Part shown: piece after piece, positions 24,804 to 32,725 of the stretch
Layout of the letters: each line of letters starts with the position of its first letter
How positions within the stretch are numbered: the stretch's first letter is position 1
Origin: an uncultured Eubacteriales bacterium
GTDB lineage: Bacteria > Bacillota > Clostridia > Oscillospirales > CAG-272
Direction: 5' to 3'
Assembly: GCA_905210485.1 (NCBI GenBank)
Contig: CAJLXA010000014.1
Location: 1-38,302, forward strand
Length of the DNA stretch: 38,302 nucleotides
Made by a program: the position numbers and the translations under genes
The notes under the pieces: model-generated
What the model was told of the DNA's origin: nothing
Seen by the model: the letters and a program-made list of their open reading frames with translations, nothing else
Database searches by the model: none

Positions 24804-25115
24804 TTATCCGAAATCGGCGTATGTGACCGTTCCGGACGGTTCTTCATCCGCCATAGCGGGATATTTATCCGTGAGATAACGTACAAAAACGCCGTCCGCC
24901 GCCGAAAGGTCTTCCCCGTAGACAATGCAACGCAGTTTTCCCTCCGATTTATAGCGACGTAAAAACCGCCGTATTTCGATCTTCCGCCGTCCCTCGGCGC
25001 TATGCAGAATCTTCAGCAGTTTTATCCCTCTCGCATGAGCGGAGGCCAGCCCGTAGTGCAGTTCGATAAGAGCCGTTCTGGGTTCATCATACGGCGTGAG
25101 ATCAAGTACTTCCAT
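24804..25115 (-). CDS. Smr-domain-like small protein
   Basis: The 103-residue protein reads like a single, diverged Smr fold: LDLTPYDEPRTALIELHYGLASAHARGIKLLKILHSAEGRRKIEIRRFLRRYKSEGKLRCIVYGED. It keeps the LDL...A...L...L..A...G...L.I.H pattern. The family's HGxG motif is changed to HSAEG, so nuclease activity is doubtful. The start is ATG 25115, with GGGAGGAG 10-11 nt upstream. A longer frame runs back inside the dehydrogenase gene but has no ribosome site and overlaps it out of frame. It is the last gene of the murC-dehydrogenase-Smr run. Confidence 0.6.
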   Translation of the reverse strand: MEVLDLTPYDEPRTALIELHYGLASAHARGIKLLKILHSAEGRRKIEIRRFLRRYKSEGKLRCIVYGEDLSAADGVFVRYLTDKYPAMADEEPSGTVTYADFG

Positions 25116-25203
25116 TGTCGGCGGCTCCTCCCTGCAAAATTCTTCATTTGTTCGTATTGTAGCACAGAAGACCCCGTCTGTCAAGTATTCCGCCGTCTTG
25201 TTT

Positions 25204-26154
25204 TCAGTCAACGCGATTTCGCTTTTCCCCCCGCTGAAATGCGGCAATGTTTTCCGCAATCTCCCGGAGCAGCCGCACTCTGGTTTCATAAGCGCCCCAT
25301 GCAATATGCGGCGTCAGAATAACGTCGTCTCTGCCGGCCACACGGCAATAAGGACTTGTCGCCGGAAACGGCTCCGCGGTATATACGTCGATGCCGATGC
25401 CGCCCAGTTTTCCGCTTTCCAGCGCACGGACGACCGCCTCTTCGTCCGTCACCGCGCCGCGCGCAAGATTCAAAAACAGTGTTCCGGGTTTCATCAGCGA
25501 CAGTTCCCGTTCGCCGAAAAGACCGCGCGTTTCATCGGTAAGCGGCGTATGTACCGAGATAATGTCCGCCGTGCGGCAAAGCGTGGGCAGATCCACGCAC
25601 GTATACTGTGGATCGGGCGTACGTTTCACGGCGACAATACGGCAACCGAATGCACCGGCCAGAGCGGCAACGCGCTTCCCGATCGCTCCGAGACCGACAA
25701 TCCCCCATGTTTTTCCTGCCAGTTCATGATAAACCGGGACAAGGCAATTGGCTTTCCCGCCCGCTGTGTAAGAACCGTCGGCGGTATATCGCCGATAGGT
25801 CGGCAGGTGCGTTATGAGCGTCAGCGCCATCGTCATCGTCAGTTGCGCCACGGCGTCGGTGGAATAACCGCGCACATTGGCAACGCCGATCCCGTGACGG
25901 CGGCAATAGTCAAGATCCACATTGTCATATCCCGTAGCGGCAACGGCAATCAGGCGAAGACGGTCAGGGTCTCCCGCTGTTTCTTCGTTGATTCTTACCT
26001 TATTCAATACCGCGACATCTGCGTTCCGAAGCGCCGATCGGATTTCCCCGCCTTTCACATTTTCGTATACAGACACATTTCCGTATGCGGAAAGTACGGA
26101 AAGATCAAGGTCTTTTCCGAGCGTCGACCCGTCCAGTACCGCTATGTTCATCAT
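25204..26154 (-). CDS. D-2-hydroxyacid dehydrogenase (hydroxypyruvate reductase-like)
   Basis: The 316-residue NAD(P)-dependent enzyme reduces a 2-keto acid to a D-hydroxy acid. Seen: the catalytic-domain start; an NAD-binding Rossmann domain with GLGAIGKRVA (~153-162); TAEPFP (the catalytic Glu region, ~263); NLARGAVTDE with the catalytic Arg (~232); and TPHIAW with the catalytic His (~286). The sequence is closest to glycerate dehydrogenase/hydroxypyruvate reductase, but D-lactate dehydrogenase-type activity cannot be excluded. The start ATG at 26154 has AAAGGA at about 11 nt. It lies 29 bp after murC on the same strand. Confidence 0.9.
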   Translation of the reverse strand: MMNIAVLDGSTLGKDLDLSVLSAYGNVSVYENVKGGEIRSALRNADVAVLNKVRINEETAGDPDRLRLIAVAATGYDNVDLDYCRRHGIGVANVRGYSTDAVAQLTMTMALTLITHLPTYRRYTADGSYTAGGKANCLVPVYHELAGKTWGIVGLGAIGKRVAALAGAFGCRIVAVKRTPDPQYTCVDLPTLCRTADIISVHTPLTDETRGLFGERELSLMKPGTLFLNLARGAVTDEEAVVRALESGKLGGIGIDVYTAEPFPATSPYCRVAGRDDVILTPHIAWGAYETRVRLLREIAENIAAFQRGEKRNRVD

Positions 26155-26183
26155 TGTATTTTTATCCTTTCTTTCTGTTTATC

Positions 26184-27563
26184 TTATTTTTTATCTGTTC
26201 CGGTATCGGTCAGTTTCATTTCATCAACAATTCTTCTGAAATTTCCCGCACCCATAACAAGCAAAAGGTCTCCGGGTTGCAATGTCTTTTGCAAGAGCGC
26301 AAGCGCCGCTTTTTCGGACGGTACATAAGTCCCGCCGGCGTCCTGCGCCATTTTCTCCCCCGACATTCCCAACGTATCGCTTTCGCGCGCCGGATAAATA
26401 TCGGCGATAAAAAGCAGATCGGACATCTGCAATGTTGTGATAAACCGGTCATAAAATGCATACGTCCGCGAATAAGTATGAGATTGGAACACCGTCACGA
26501 TGCGCCCGGTCGTCATGCGGCGCGCCGCACGGATGGTTGCGGCAATCTCGGTCGGGTGATGGGCATAATCTTCATAAACCGCGGCGCCGCAGAAAATTCC
26601 TTTATACTCCATACGGGACGGCGCGCCGTGAAAGGCCTCCAGAGCGGAAAGCACCGTTTTTTCGGGGAGTTCAAGAAGTAAGCCGACCGCTATGCCCGCC
26701 AATGCATTTTTGACATTATGTTCGCCGGGAACCGACAAACGGATTCGCGGTAACCGCCGCTTGCAGAATACCGGAACAAACGACGGAAAGCCTTGCCCGT
26801 CATAAGAAATGTCGGCGGCATATATATCCGCGCCGCAGTCAAGACCAAATAAAAACCCTTCGCCCACCGATGTTTCGGAAATCCGCATCTTTACGGAAGG
26901 CAGCCGCATGAAATCGGAAAAGGAACGGCGGAGTTGCCCGTCGGAATGAAAATAATCGGGGTGATCAGCTTCTATATTCAATACAACGGTAACCGTCGGT
27001 GAAAAGGAAAGAAACGAATCGCGATATTCGCATGCCTCCGCAATCAGATAGTCCCTGTCACCGCCGAGATAGGCAAGCCCGCTCTGCGCAAGCGGTGCGC
27101 CGGAAAGCACGGTCGGACGTTTTCCCGCCGCCGCAAAAACCTTGGCCAGCATAGCCGTCACCGTACTCTTTCCGTGACTGCCCGCCACGGCAATCCGTTC
27201 CTGGTACCGCTCCTGAACAGCTCCGAAAAGTTCCGCGCGCGACACGGTCGGTATTCCGTGTGCGGCGGCGTCGACCAATGCCTTTTCCTCACCATTGACG
27301 GCAAGCGTATAGACAACAAGATCCGTATTTTCCGGAAGAGATTCTCCCGACGGCACCGAAACCCGTATACCGCGCGCGCGCAGATTTTCGATGACGGGAG
27401 ACGTCACGGCGTCGCACCCCGATACACGGTGTCCTTCATCGTTCAGAAGCGCGGCAAGCGCCGACATGGAGACGCCGCCGATGCCGACAAAATAAACAGT
27501 AGCTTTGCGTTTCAGAATTTCCTGCACTTTGTTTTTCCCGAAATGAGAATTGAAAAGTGCCAA
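26184..27563 (-). CDS. murC: UDP-N-acetylmuramate--L-alanine ligase
   Basis: The 459-residue cytoplasmic Mur ligase adds L-alanine to UDP-MurNAc in peptidoglycan synthesis. Seen: the UDP-binding Rossmann start VYFVGIGGVSMSALA (~23-37); the ATP P-loop AVAGSHGKSTVTAM (~125-138), where the near-invariant GTHGKTTT is GSHGKST; EADHPDYFHS (~195-204) in the central domain; ...GEHNVKNALAGIAV (~270); YEDYAHHPTEI (~315-325), a MurC hallmark; and VFQSHTYSRT. The start is a TTG at 27563 with AAGGA 8 nt upstream; no in-frame ATG is better placed. Confidence 0.95.
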   Translation of the reverse strand: MALFNSHFGKNKVQEILKRKATVYFVGIGGVSMSALAALLNDEGHRVSGCDAVTSPVIENLRARGIRVSVPSGESLPENTDLVVYTLAVNGEEKALVDAAAHGIPTVSRAELFGAVQERYQERIAVAGSHGKSTVTAMLAKVFAAAGKRPTVLSGAPLAQSGLAYLGGDRDYLIAEACEYRDSFLSFSPTVTVVLNIEADHPDYFHSDGQLRRSFSDFMRLPSVKMRISETSVGEGFLFGLDCGADIYAADISYDGQGFPSFVPVFCKRRLPRIRLSVPGEHNVKNALAGIAVGLLLELPEKTVLSALEAFHGAPSRMEYKGIFCGAAVYEDYAHHPTEIAATIRAARRMTTGRIVTVFQSHTYSRTYAFYDRFITTLQMSDLLFIADIYPARESDTLGMSGEKMAQDAGGTYVPSEKAALALLQKTLQPGDLLLVMGAGNFRRIVDEMKLTDTGTDKK

Positions 27564-27687
27564 AACGCGTATCCTTTCGCCAATTTATAACAAAAGCGTG
27601 AAAATTTCGTTTATTCGTTCATATAAACAACACAAAGATTTCAATAAAATATTGGAATTTCTCTGCATAAACGCCACAATTATTCGA

Positions 27688-27693
27688 TATAAT
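27688..27693 (+). promoter_or_regulatory. Candidate -10 box for spoVG
   Basis: TATAAT (27688-27693) is perfect, but the matching -35 is weak (TGCATA with 18-bp spacing). A sigma-H promoter was sought, since spoVG is sigma-H-controlled in Bacillus, but no convincing AGGAWWW...GAAT pair was found in the 184-bp divergent gap with murC. Confidence 0.4.
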
Positions 27694-27747
27694 AGAGACA
27701 TACAAGGAATGCCCGATTCAATTTAAACTGAAAAGAGGAACGGAATT

Positions 27748-28071
27748 ATGCAGATTACAGACATCAAAATCAGAAAATTTTTTGACGATGGCCCGATGAA
27801 AGCAATCGTGTCGGTCACGTTCGACGATGCGCTCGCCGTGCATGATATCAAAGTCATTTATGCCCGTGAACGCTACTTTATTGTGATGCCCAGCCGCAAA
27901 AATCCCGATGGCACTTACCGTGACATCGTTCATCCGATCAATGCAACGTTCCGCGCACAGCTTGAAAGCGCCGTCATCGATGCGTATCACGTGCAGTTGG
28001 TAGCGGCCGAAGAAGACGCCGCGGCCGAAGCCGCCTACGCCGCCGAAACACCTGCCGGCGCCACTATGTAA
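27748..28071 (+). CDS. spoVG: Septation/stage V sporulation protein SpoVG
   Basis: The 107-residue protein opens MQITDIKIRKF and carries MKAIVSVTFDDALAVHDIKVI, FIVMPSRK (~45-52) and the C-terminal YRDIVHPINATFRAQLESAVIDAY, the complete SpoVG signature. SpoVG binds nucleic acids and affects sporulation-stage septation and virulence or regulatory RNAs in Firmicutes. The C-terminal tail (85-107) is Ala/Glu-rich and variable. AGAGGA lies 9 nt before the ATG. No terminator was seen after it, so the downstream glycosyltransferase gene may be co-transcribed. Confidence 0.96.
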   Translation: MQITDIKIRKFFDDGPMKAIVSVTFDDALAVHDIKVIYARERYFIVMPSRKNPDGTYRDIVHPINATFRAQLESAVIDAYHVQLVAAEEDAAAEAAYAAETPAGATM

Positions 28072-28194
28072 CAAAAGACGGGCATACCGATTTTTCCCCG
28101 CACATCGTAACAAAAAACAGTATACAATATTCCGACCGCCGTGTCAAGCAAGACGTTTGTTTTGCCGCACGGTGGTTTTTTTCGGGGTAAAACC

Positions 28195-30294
28195 ATGAAT
28201 ATTCTGATGCTGACTTCTTCTTTCGGAATCGGCGGCGCCGAAACGCATATTCTCGCGCTTGCGACCGAGGCCGTAAAACGCGGCCACACCGTCACCGTCA
28301 TGTCGGCGGGCGGCGAACTTACGGAAAAACTGACAGAGCGCGGAATCATGCACCTGAACGCACCTTTTTTTCCGTTCACGCCGCGCAACGGTATCCGTGC
28401 CGGACGCCTGCTCTCCGCGTATCTTGCCACGCATAAAACCAACGTTGTTCACGCGCACTCCCGCGTTGCCGCTTTTATTGCACGGAACATCGTTTCAAAG
28501 TACAATATCCCGCTTGTCGTAACGGCGCATGCCATGTTTTCCGCCGCTTTTCCGAAAAAACAATGCAGTGTATGGGGGGAACGTACTCTGGCTGTCAGTG
28601 AGGATATCCGGGAATTGCTGATACGGGAATACGGCCTGTATCCCGACAACGTTCGTCTGACCGTCAACGGCATTGACCGCCATGAATTTGCGCCCGCCTC
28701 CGTTCCCGCGCCTCCGCACAGCGCCATCACGGTTTCGCGCCTTGACGCCGACAGTTCCGCCGCGGCAGAAGCCTGCATCCGGCTCACGAGTCGTTTGCTC
28801 TCCGTTTACCCGGATTTCACGCTTACCGTAGTGGGAAACGGTACGGAATACGATCGGCTTCATTCGCTGGCGGAAGAGATCAATCACACGGTCGGTCATA
28901 CGGTCATAACTATGCCCGGTGCCGTGAGAGACGTTGCGCCCCTTCTCCAAAGGCACAGTGTTTTTATCGGTTCGTCACGGGCGGCTCTGGAAGCACTCTT
29001 ATGCGGTTTATGTGTGGTTCTTGCGGGAAATTTCGGCTATCTTTCTCTTTTTTCCGCCGATGTCGCCGACGTCGCAATCAAAACGAATTTCTGCTTCCGC
29101 GGTGAACAAATGTTTACAAAAGAAGCGATATTCCAAGACATTCATCGCCTTTTTTCATTATCGGAAACAGAAAAAACACGTCTTCGGGAGACCGGACGGG
29201 CCTTTGTTACCGCTCACTATTCCACCGAAAAAATGTTTCGCGACGCGGAAAGCGTCTATACCGAGATATGCCGTCCTCATAACGGGAAACGCGCATGTCT
29301 TGTAGGTTATTACGGTTACAGCAATCTCGGTGATGACGCCTCGCTTCGCGCCGCCGTTTCTCTCCTGCGGCGTCGCGGTTACGCGAAGATCATCGTTTTC
29401 ACGCGCAAACCGCGCCATACACGAAAAACCGATGGAACGGACGCCGTATTCCGTTATAATCCTTTTTCCGTTCTGCGACAGATAAGAAAAAGCGATTTTC
29501 TCTTCTTCGGCGGCGGAACGTTGTTACAGGATAAAACCAGCCGCCGCTCTCTCTCTTATTATACACTTCTTCTCCGCATCGCCGCCCGATGCGGTACTCC
29601 TTATGCCATACTTGCAGGCGGCATCGGAACGTTGTCGGAACACGGTGCCGGTTCCGTAAAGCAGGCGTTGGCGGGTGCGGCGGAAATTTCCGTACGAACG
29701 CCGAAAGACCTTGCCGCCGTACGCCGCCTTACCGGGAGACATGACGCGTTCCTGCTCCCGGATCTGGCTTTTTTCCTCTCTTTATCCTATGCCCCCGCAC
29801 CGATACGCGACACCGTTCTTTTTTCGATCCGCCCGTGCGCGGAAGAAGAAACGTTGCTGAAAAAAGTTCGCAACGCCGTAAACCGCACCGGCATTTCCCC
29901 GGTTTTTTGCATACTCTCGCCCGAAGACCGTGACATATCCCGCCGCTTTGCCAAAATCTGCGGCGGCAGTATTGCGGAGCCAAAAACCCCCGAAACGCTT
30001 GCGGCGCTTCTTTCCTCGGCGCGCGTCGCATGGGGAATGCGCCTGCATTTTCTCATATTCGCCCTGCGTACCGAAACGCCGTTCGGCGTTCTGCATTACG
30101 ATGAAAAAGGTGTTCGTTTCGCTGATTTTGTAAATGAAACATTACAAAAATCCGTTATTCCCGTGTGGAATCCGAACGACAAAAATCCGGATTCCGACAT
30201 AGAAAAACTTCTGACGTCGCCGCCCGACGTCTCTTTGCTTGCCGATGCCAATCGAAAGATCCGCTTTTATTTTCTTCCCTTTATGCGCTCATAA
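28195..30294 (+). CDS. Fused glycosyltransferase (GT4) and polysaccharide pyruvyl transferase (CsaB-like)
   Basis: The 699-residue two-domain protein. Residues 1-~360 are a GT-B fold glycosyltransferase of family 4: NILMLTSSFGIGGAETHI at the start, VVHAHSR (~82-88), and a donor-binding segment near 250-270 (GSSRAALEALLCGLCVVLAGN). Residues ~365-699 are a pyruvyl transferase: GYYGYSNLGDDASLRAAV (~368-385), FLFFGGGTLLQDKTSR (~432-447), AGGIGTL, and a late WGMRLHFLIFALRTETPFG. CsaB enzymes put a ketal pyruvate on secondary wall polymers, the ligand for SLH domains. Fusion to a glycosyltransferase suggests one polypeptide both builds and decorates a wall sugar. The ATG at 28195 is chosen over an upstream GTG at 28141; the ribosome site (GGGGT) is weak. 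Confidence 0.9.
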   Translation: MNILMLTSSFGIGGAETHILALATEAVKRGHTVTVMSAGGELTEKLTERGIMHLNAPFFPFTPRNGIRAGRLLSAYLATHKTNVVHAHSRVAAFIARNIVSKYNIPLVVTAHAMFSAAFPKKQCSVWGERTLAVSEDIRELLIREYGLYPDNVRLTVNGIDRHEFAPASVPAPPHSAITVSRLDADSSAAAEACIRLTSRLLSVYPDFTLTVVGNGTEYDRLHSLAEEINHTVGHTVITMPGAVRDVAPLLQRHSVFIGSSRAALEALLCGLCVVLAGNFGYLSLFSADVADVAIKTNFCFRGEQMFTKEAIFQDIHRLFSLSETEKTRLRETGRAFVTAHYSTEKMFRDAESVYTEICRPHNGKRACLVGYYGYSNLGDDASLRAAVSLLRRRGYAKIIVFTRKPRHTRKTDGTDAVFRYNPFSVLRQIRKSDFLFFGGGTLLQDKTSRRSLSYYTLLLRIAARCGTPYAILAGGIGTLSEHGAGSVKQALAGAAEISVRTPKDLAAVRRLTGRHDAFLLPDLAFFLSLSYAPAPIRDTVLFSIRPCAEEETLLKKVRNAVNRTGISPVFCILSPEDRDISRRFAKICGGSIAEPKTPETLAALLSSARVAWGMRLHFLIFALRTETPFGVLHYDEKGVRFADFVNETLQKSVIPVWNPNDKNPDSDIEKLLTSPPDVSLLADANRKIRFYFLPFMRS

Positions 30295-30305
30295 TGCTTT
30301 CGCAA

Positions 30306-30352
30306 CCGGCGGAAACCGTCAACCGATCGGAAAGACGACTCCGCCGGAATTT
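30306..30352 (+). terminator. Possible terminator after the GT4-CsaB gene
   Basis: An 8-bp perfect stem CCGGCGGA/TCCGCCGG (30306-30313 with 30340-30347) encloses a 26-nt loop and is followed by AATTTCTGT. The loop is long and the U-tract poor, so termination would be modest. The rest of 30353-30431 shows no signal. Confidence 0.4.
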
Positions 30353-30431
30353 CTGTCCGCAAATTCTCCGCATCGCCTGTAAATCCTGTAAAACAGAGAA
30401 TAATTGTCTATGGAATTTTTCCGCGAACCTC

Positions 30432-30460
30432 TTGCTTTTTTCGCATGCATTGTGTATAAT
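30432..30460 (+). promoter_or_regulatory. Sigma-A promoter for the Gfo/Idh/MocA gene
   Basis: TTGCTT (30432-30437), a 17-bp spacer and a perfect TATAAT (30455-30460). The leader would be about 80 nt. Confidence 0.7.
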
Positions 30461-30546
30461 ATCTACAGTGTCGGGGAATACACGATTCCGTAATCCGTGC
30501 GTGTACACCACCGCAACACATTCTGACCATTTTGAGGTACATAGTA

Positions 30547-31596
30547 ATGAAAAAGAATCTTGTTGTCATCGGTTACGGCGGTATGGGTGCCGGATTCCAT
30601 TGCAAACACGCACAAAAAAGCGATGTCGTAAACCTCGCCGGCATTTACGATATTGATGAGAATAAGGCGGCTCTTGCCGAGAAAAACGGTATTCGCGCCT
30701 ATCATTCTCTTGACGAAGTATTGTCCGACAAATCCGTGGATCTTGTCACGGTCGCTATCCCCAACGATTCCCATAAAGAAGTGGTTATCCGCGCGCTCGA
30801 AGCGGGTAAACATGTTATTTGCGAAAAGCCTGTTGCCGTTTCGCTTGCCGATCTTAACGAAATGATCGCCGCTTCCGAAAAGAGCGGGAAACTCTTCACC
30901 GTTCACCAGAACCGCCGTTTTGACGTCGACTATCTGGCCATTAAAAAAATCGTGGAAGACAATACGATCGGCGCTCCGCTCCGCATCGAATCCCGGATTC
31001 ACGGTTCGCGCGGCATCCCCTCCGACTGGCGCGGTACCAAGGAACACGGCGGCGGCATGATTCTCGACTGGGGCGTTCATCTCATTGACCAGATGCTTCA
31101 GATATTCAAGGAAAAAATTGTCTCCATTCATTGTGAGAACACGCACATCACCAATAAAGAGGTCGACGACGGATTCTATCTCACCATCACCTTTGAAAGC
31201 GGCGCCAAAGCCTTTGTGGAAGTCGGCACCTATAACTTTATCGCCCTGCCCCGTTTCTATATGAAGGCCGAAAAAGGCACGGCTATGATCCGCGACTGGC
31301 GTGAAGAAGCGGAAATCGTCCGTTGCAAATATTGGCACGAAAGCGATGTGATTCCTGTTGAAACCGCGGCCGGCCTTACGAAAACCATGGCACCGCGCGA
31401 CAGCGTAACGGTGGACGATTTCACGATTCCGCGCCCTACGTCCGATGTACACGACTTCTACCGCAACTTCTGTGCGGCCATCGACGGAAAGACCACCCAG
31501 ATGGTCACCCATACCGAAATGCGCCGTGTACTTGCGGTAATGGAAGCGGCTTTTGAATCCGATCGCCTCGGCCAGACCATCAACGTCAACATCTGA
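30547..31596 (+). CDS. Gfo/Idh/MocA family NAD(P)-dependent oxidoreductase
   Basis: The 349-residue enzyme of the glucose-fructose oxidoreductase/inositol dehydrogenase superfamily. Residues 1-120 form the nucleotide-binding domain, with GYGGMGAGFH (~8-17), IPNDSHKEVVIRALEAGKHVICEKPVA (~71-97), and the conserved EKP that places the catalytic Lys. The C-terminal substrate domain contains GGGMILDWGVHLIDQM (~172-187), including the conserved Asp and His of the active site. The substrate cannot be told from sequence. The start ATG has GAGGT 8 nt upstream; an ATG at 30532 is poorly placed. It has its own promoter and terminator. Confidence 0.93.
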   Translation: MKKNLVVIGYGGMGAGFHCKHAQKSDVVNLAGIYDIDENKAALAEKNGIRAYHSLDEVLSDKSVDLVTVAIPNDSHKEVVIRALEAGKHVICEKPVAVSLADLNEMIAASEKSGKLFTVHQNRRFDVDYLAIKKIVEDNTIGAPLRIESRIHGSRGIPSDWRGTKEHGGGMILDWGVHLIDQMLQIFKEKIVSIHCENTHITNKEVDDGFYLTITFESGAKAFVEVGTYNFIALPRFYMKAEKGTAMIRDWREEAEIVRCKYWHESDVIPVETAAGLTKTMAPRDSVTVDDFTIPRPTSDVHDFYRNFCAAIDGKTTQMVTHTEMRRVLAVMEAAFESDRLGQTINVNI

Positions 31597-31608
31597 TTCT
31601 TCTTATAA

Positions 31609-31660
31609 AAAACGAACAGAAGCCTTGTCTTCGGACAAAACCTCTGTTCGTTTTTGTTTT
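31609..31660 (+). terminator. Intrinsic terminator after the oxidoreductase gene
   Basis: A long stem: AAAACGAACAGA (31609-31620) with TCTGTTCGTTTT (31643-31654), an internal loop, and an inner TTGTC/GACAA hairpin with a TTCG loop. It is followed by a T-rich tail. Confidence 0.92.
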
Positions 31661-31727
31661 ATTATCCGACCGGAAAAACCTCCGGATAACCGTTTGCCAT
31701 CATGATATATTGCGGTAAACAGCCATT

Positions 31728-31797
31728 CGGCGTAGTTCCCTGCGGCGAGGGTGACGAGTCGCCGGTTTAACGACGTATTGCGGAGTTTATACGGCCG
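31728..31797. repeat. 70-bp direct repeat, copy 1
   Basis: The first of two 70-bp copies starting 147 bp apart, identical at 64 of 70 positions. All six differences are transitions (offsets 6, 11, 29, 38, 56, 58). Each copy contains CGGCGA...TCGCCG, able to form a 6-bp stem around a 10-nt loop. It lies in the non-coding gap between the oxidoreductase terminator and tatD. Confidence 0.85.
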
Positions 31798-31874
31798 CCA
31801 TATTCTTTCACAAAACGCGCGACCCGGACGATAGAAATTCTCGCAAGACAAGGCAAATCAAGCGAGAAACCCGA

Positions 31875-31944
31875 CGGCGCAGTTTCCTGCGGCGAGGGTG
31901 ACAAGTCGCCGATTTAACGACGTATTGCGAAATTTATACGGCCG
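31875..31944. repeat. 70-bp direct repeat, copy 2 (overlaps tatD 3' end)
   Basis: The second copy of the 70-bp element. Its right-hand 11 bp (31934-31944) lie inside the tatD coding sequence and encode the last residues and the TAA stop. The same bases close copy 1. The 77 bp between the copies are unique within the window. Confidence 0.85.
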
Positions 31945-32725
31945 GGAAAAAGAGGCGGCATGCATTTTCCATAGTCATTCTTGCACACTCCTCCTCCGTC
32001 ACATTCCAAAGTTCCGCAAGTTTCCGGTTCGTGTAAACAAGATTGCCTGAATGATTCATCGTGCCGCGGACAGGGTGCGGAGCAAGATACGGGCAATCGG
32101 TTTCAATCATAACACGGTCATGCGGCATAGCGGCCGCCACGGCGGCAATTCTGCGTGCATTGGTGAAAGTCACCGTGCCCGAAAATGAGATCATAAAACC
32201 GTAGCGCAACAATTCCTCCGCCATTTCAAGACTGCCGCTGTAACTGTGCAATACCCCCGGAACACCGGCATACCCGCGTAAGACCGTTGTCACATCGCCA
32301 TGCGCGTCGCGGTCATGGACCACAAACGGTATCTGGCGCGCTTTCGCCATTTCCAATTGCGCACGGAAAACATATAGTTGTTTGTCCCTGTCGGTGTTTT
32401 CATAATAATAGTCCAGACCGATTTCCCCTATGGCCACGATCTTCTTATCCCCCGATGCCAGCATATCCTCTATCTCGTAAAGCGCACCGTCAATATCGGC
32501 GATTTCTTGCGCATCGGTCGGATGAATACCGACCGCCGCATACATATGCGGATATCGCTGAGCCATCTGCAAAGCCGTTCGGGAATTTTCGGGATTTGTG
32601 CCGACGTTCACGATTCCGGACACCGTCGAAGAAAAGAGGGAGTCGAGCAATGCCTCGACTCCCTCCTCGCATTCGGCCATAAACCGTGCGTCATAATAAT
32701 GCGCATGCGAATCGAAGTAGGTCAT
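31934..32725 (-). CDS. tatD: TatD family metal-dependent hydrolase
   Basis: The 263-residue TIM-barrel DNase/hydrolase. Seen metal-ligand motifs: DSHAHYYD (~5-12); VGTNPENS; YAAVGIHPTDAQ (~62-73); AIGEIGLDYYY (~97-107) with the bridging Glu; VVHDRDAHGD (~134-143) where the family has HxR(D/E)A; VLHSYSGS (~157-164), the usual CFSG motif with Ser; and ETDCPYLAPHPVRG (~208-221). The start overlaps the metG stop as TGATG, so translation is coupled; metG-tatD is a common Firmicute order. The final codons and the stop are supplied by repeat copy 2. Confidence 0.95.
   Translation of the reverse strand: MTYFDSHAHYYDARFMAECEEGVEALLDSLFSSTVSGIVNVGTNPENSRTALQMAQRYPHMYAAVGIHPTDAQEIADIDGALYEIEDMLASGDKKIVAIGEIGLDYYYENTDRDKQLYVFRAQLEMAKARQIPFVVHDRDAHGDVTTVLRGYAGVPGVLHSYSGSLEMAEELLRYGFMISFSGTVTFTNARRIAAVAAAMPHDRVMIETDCPYLAPHPVRGTMNHSGNLVYTNRKLAELWNVTEEECARMTMENACRLFFPAV

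Noticed and set aside
31603..31851. An 82-codon minus-strand frame containing repeat copy 1
   Set aside because: It is only the translation of the non-coding repeat and the oxidoreductase terminator. No ribosome site.
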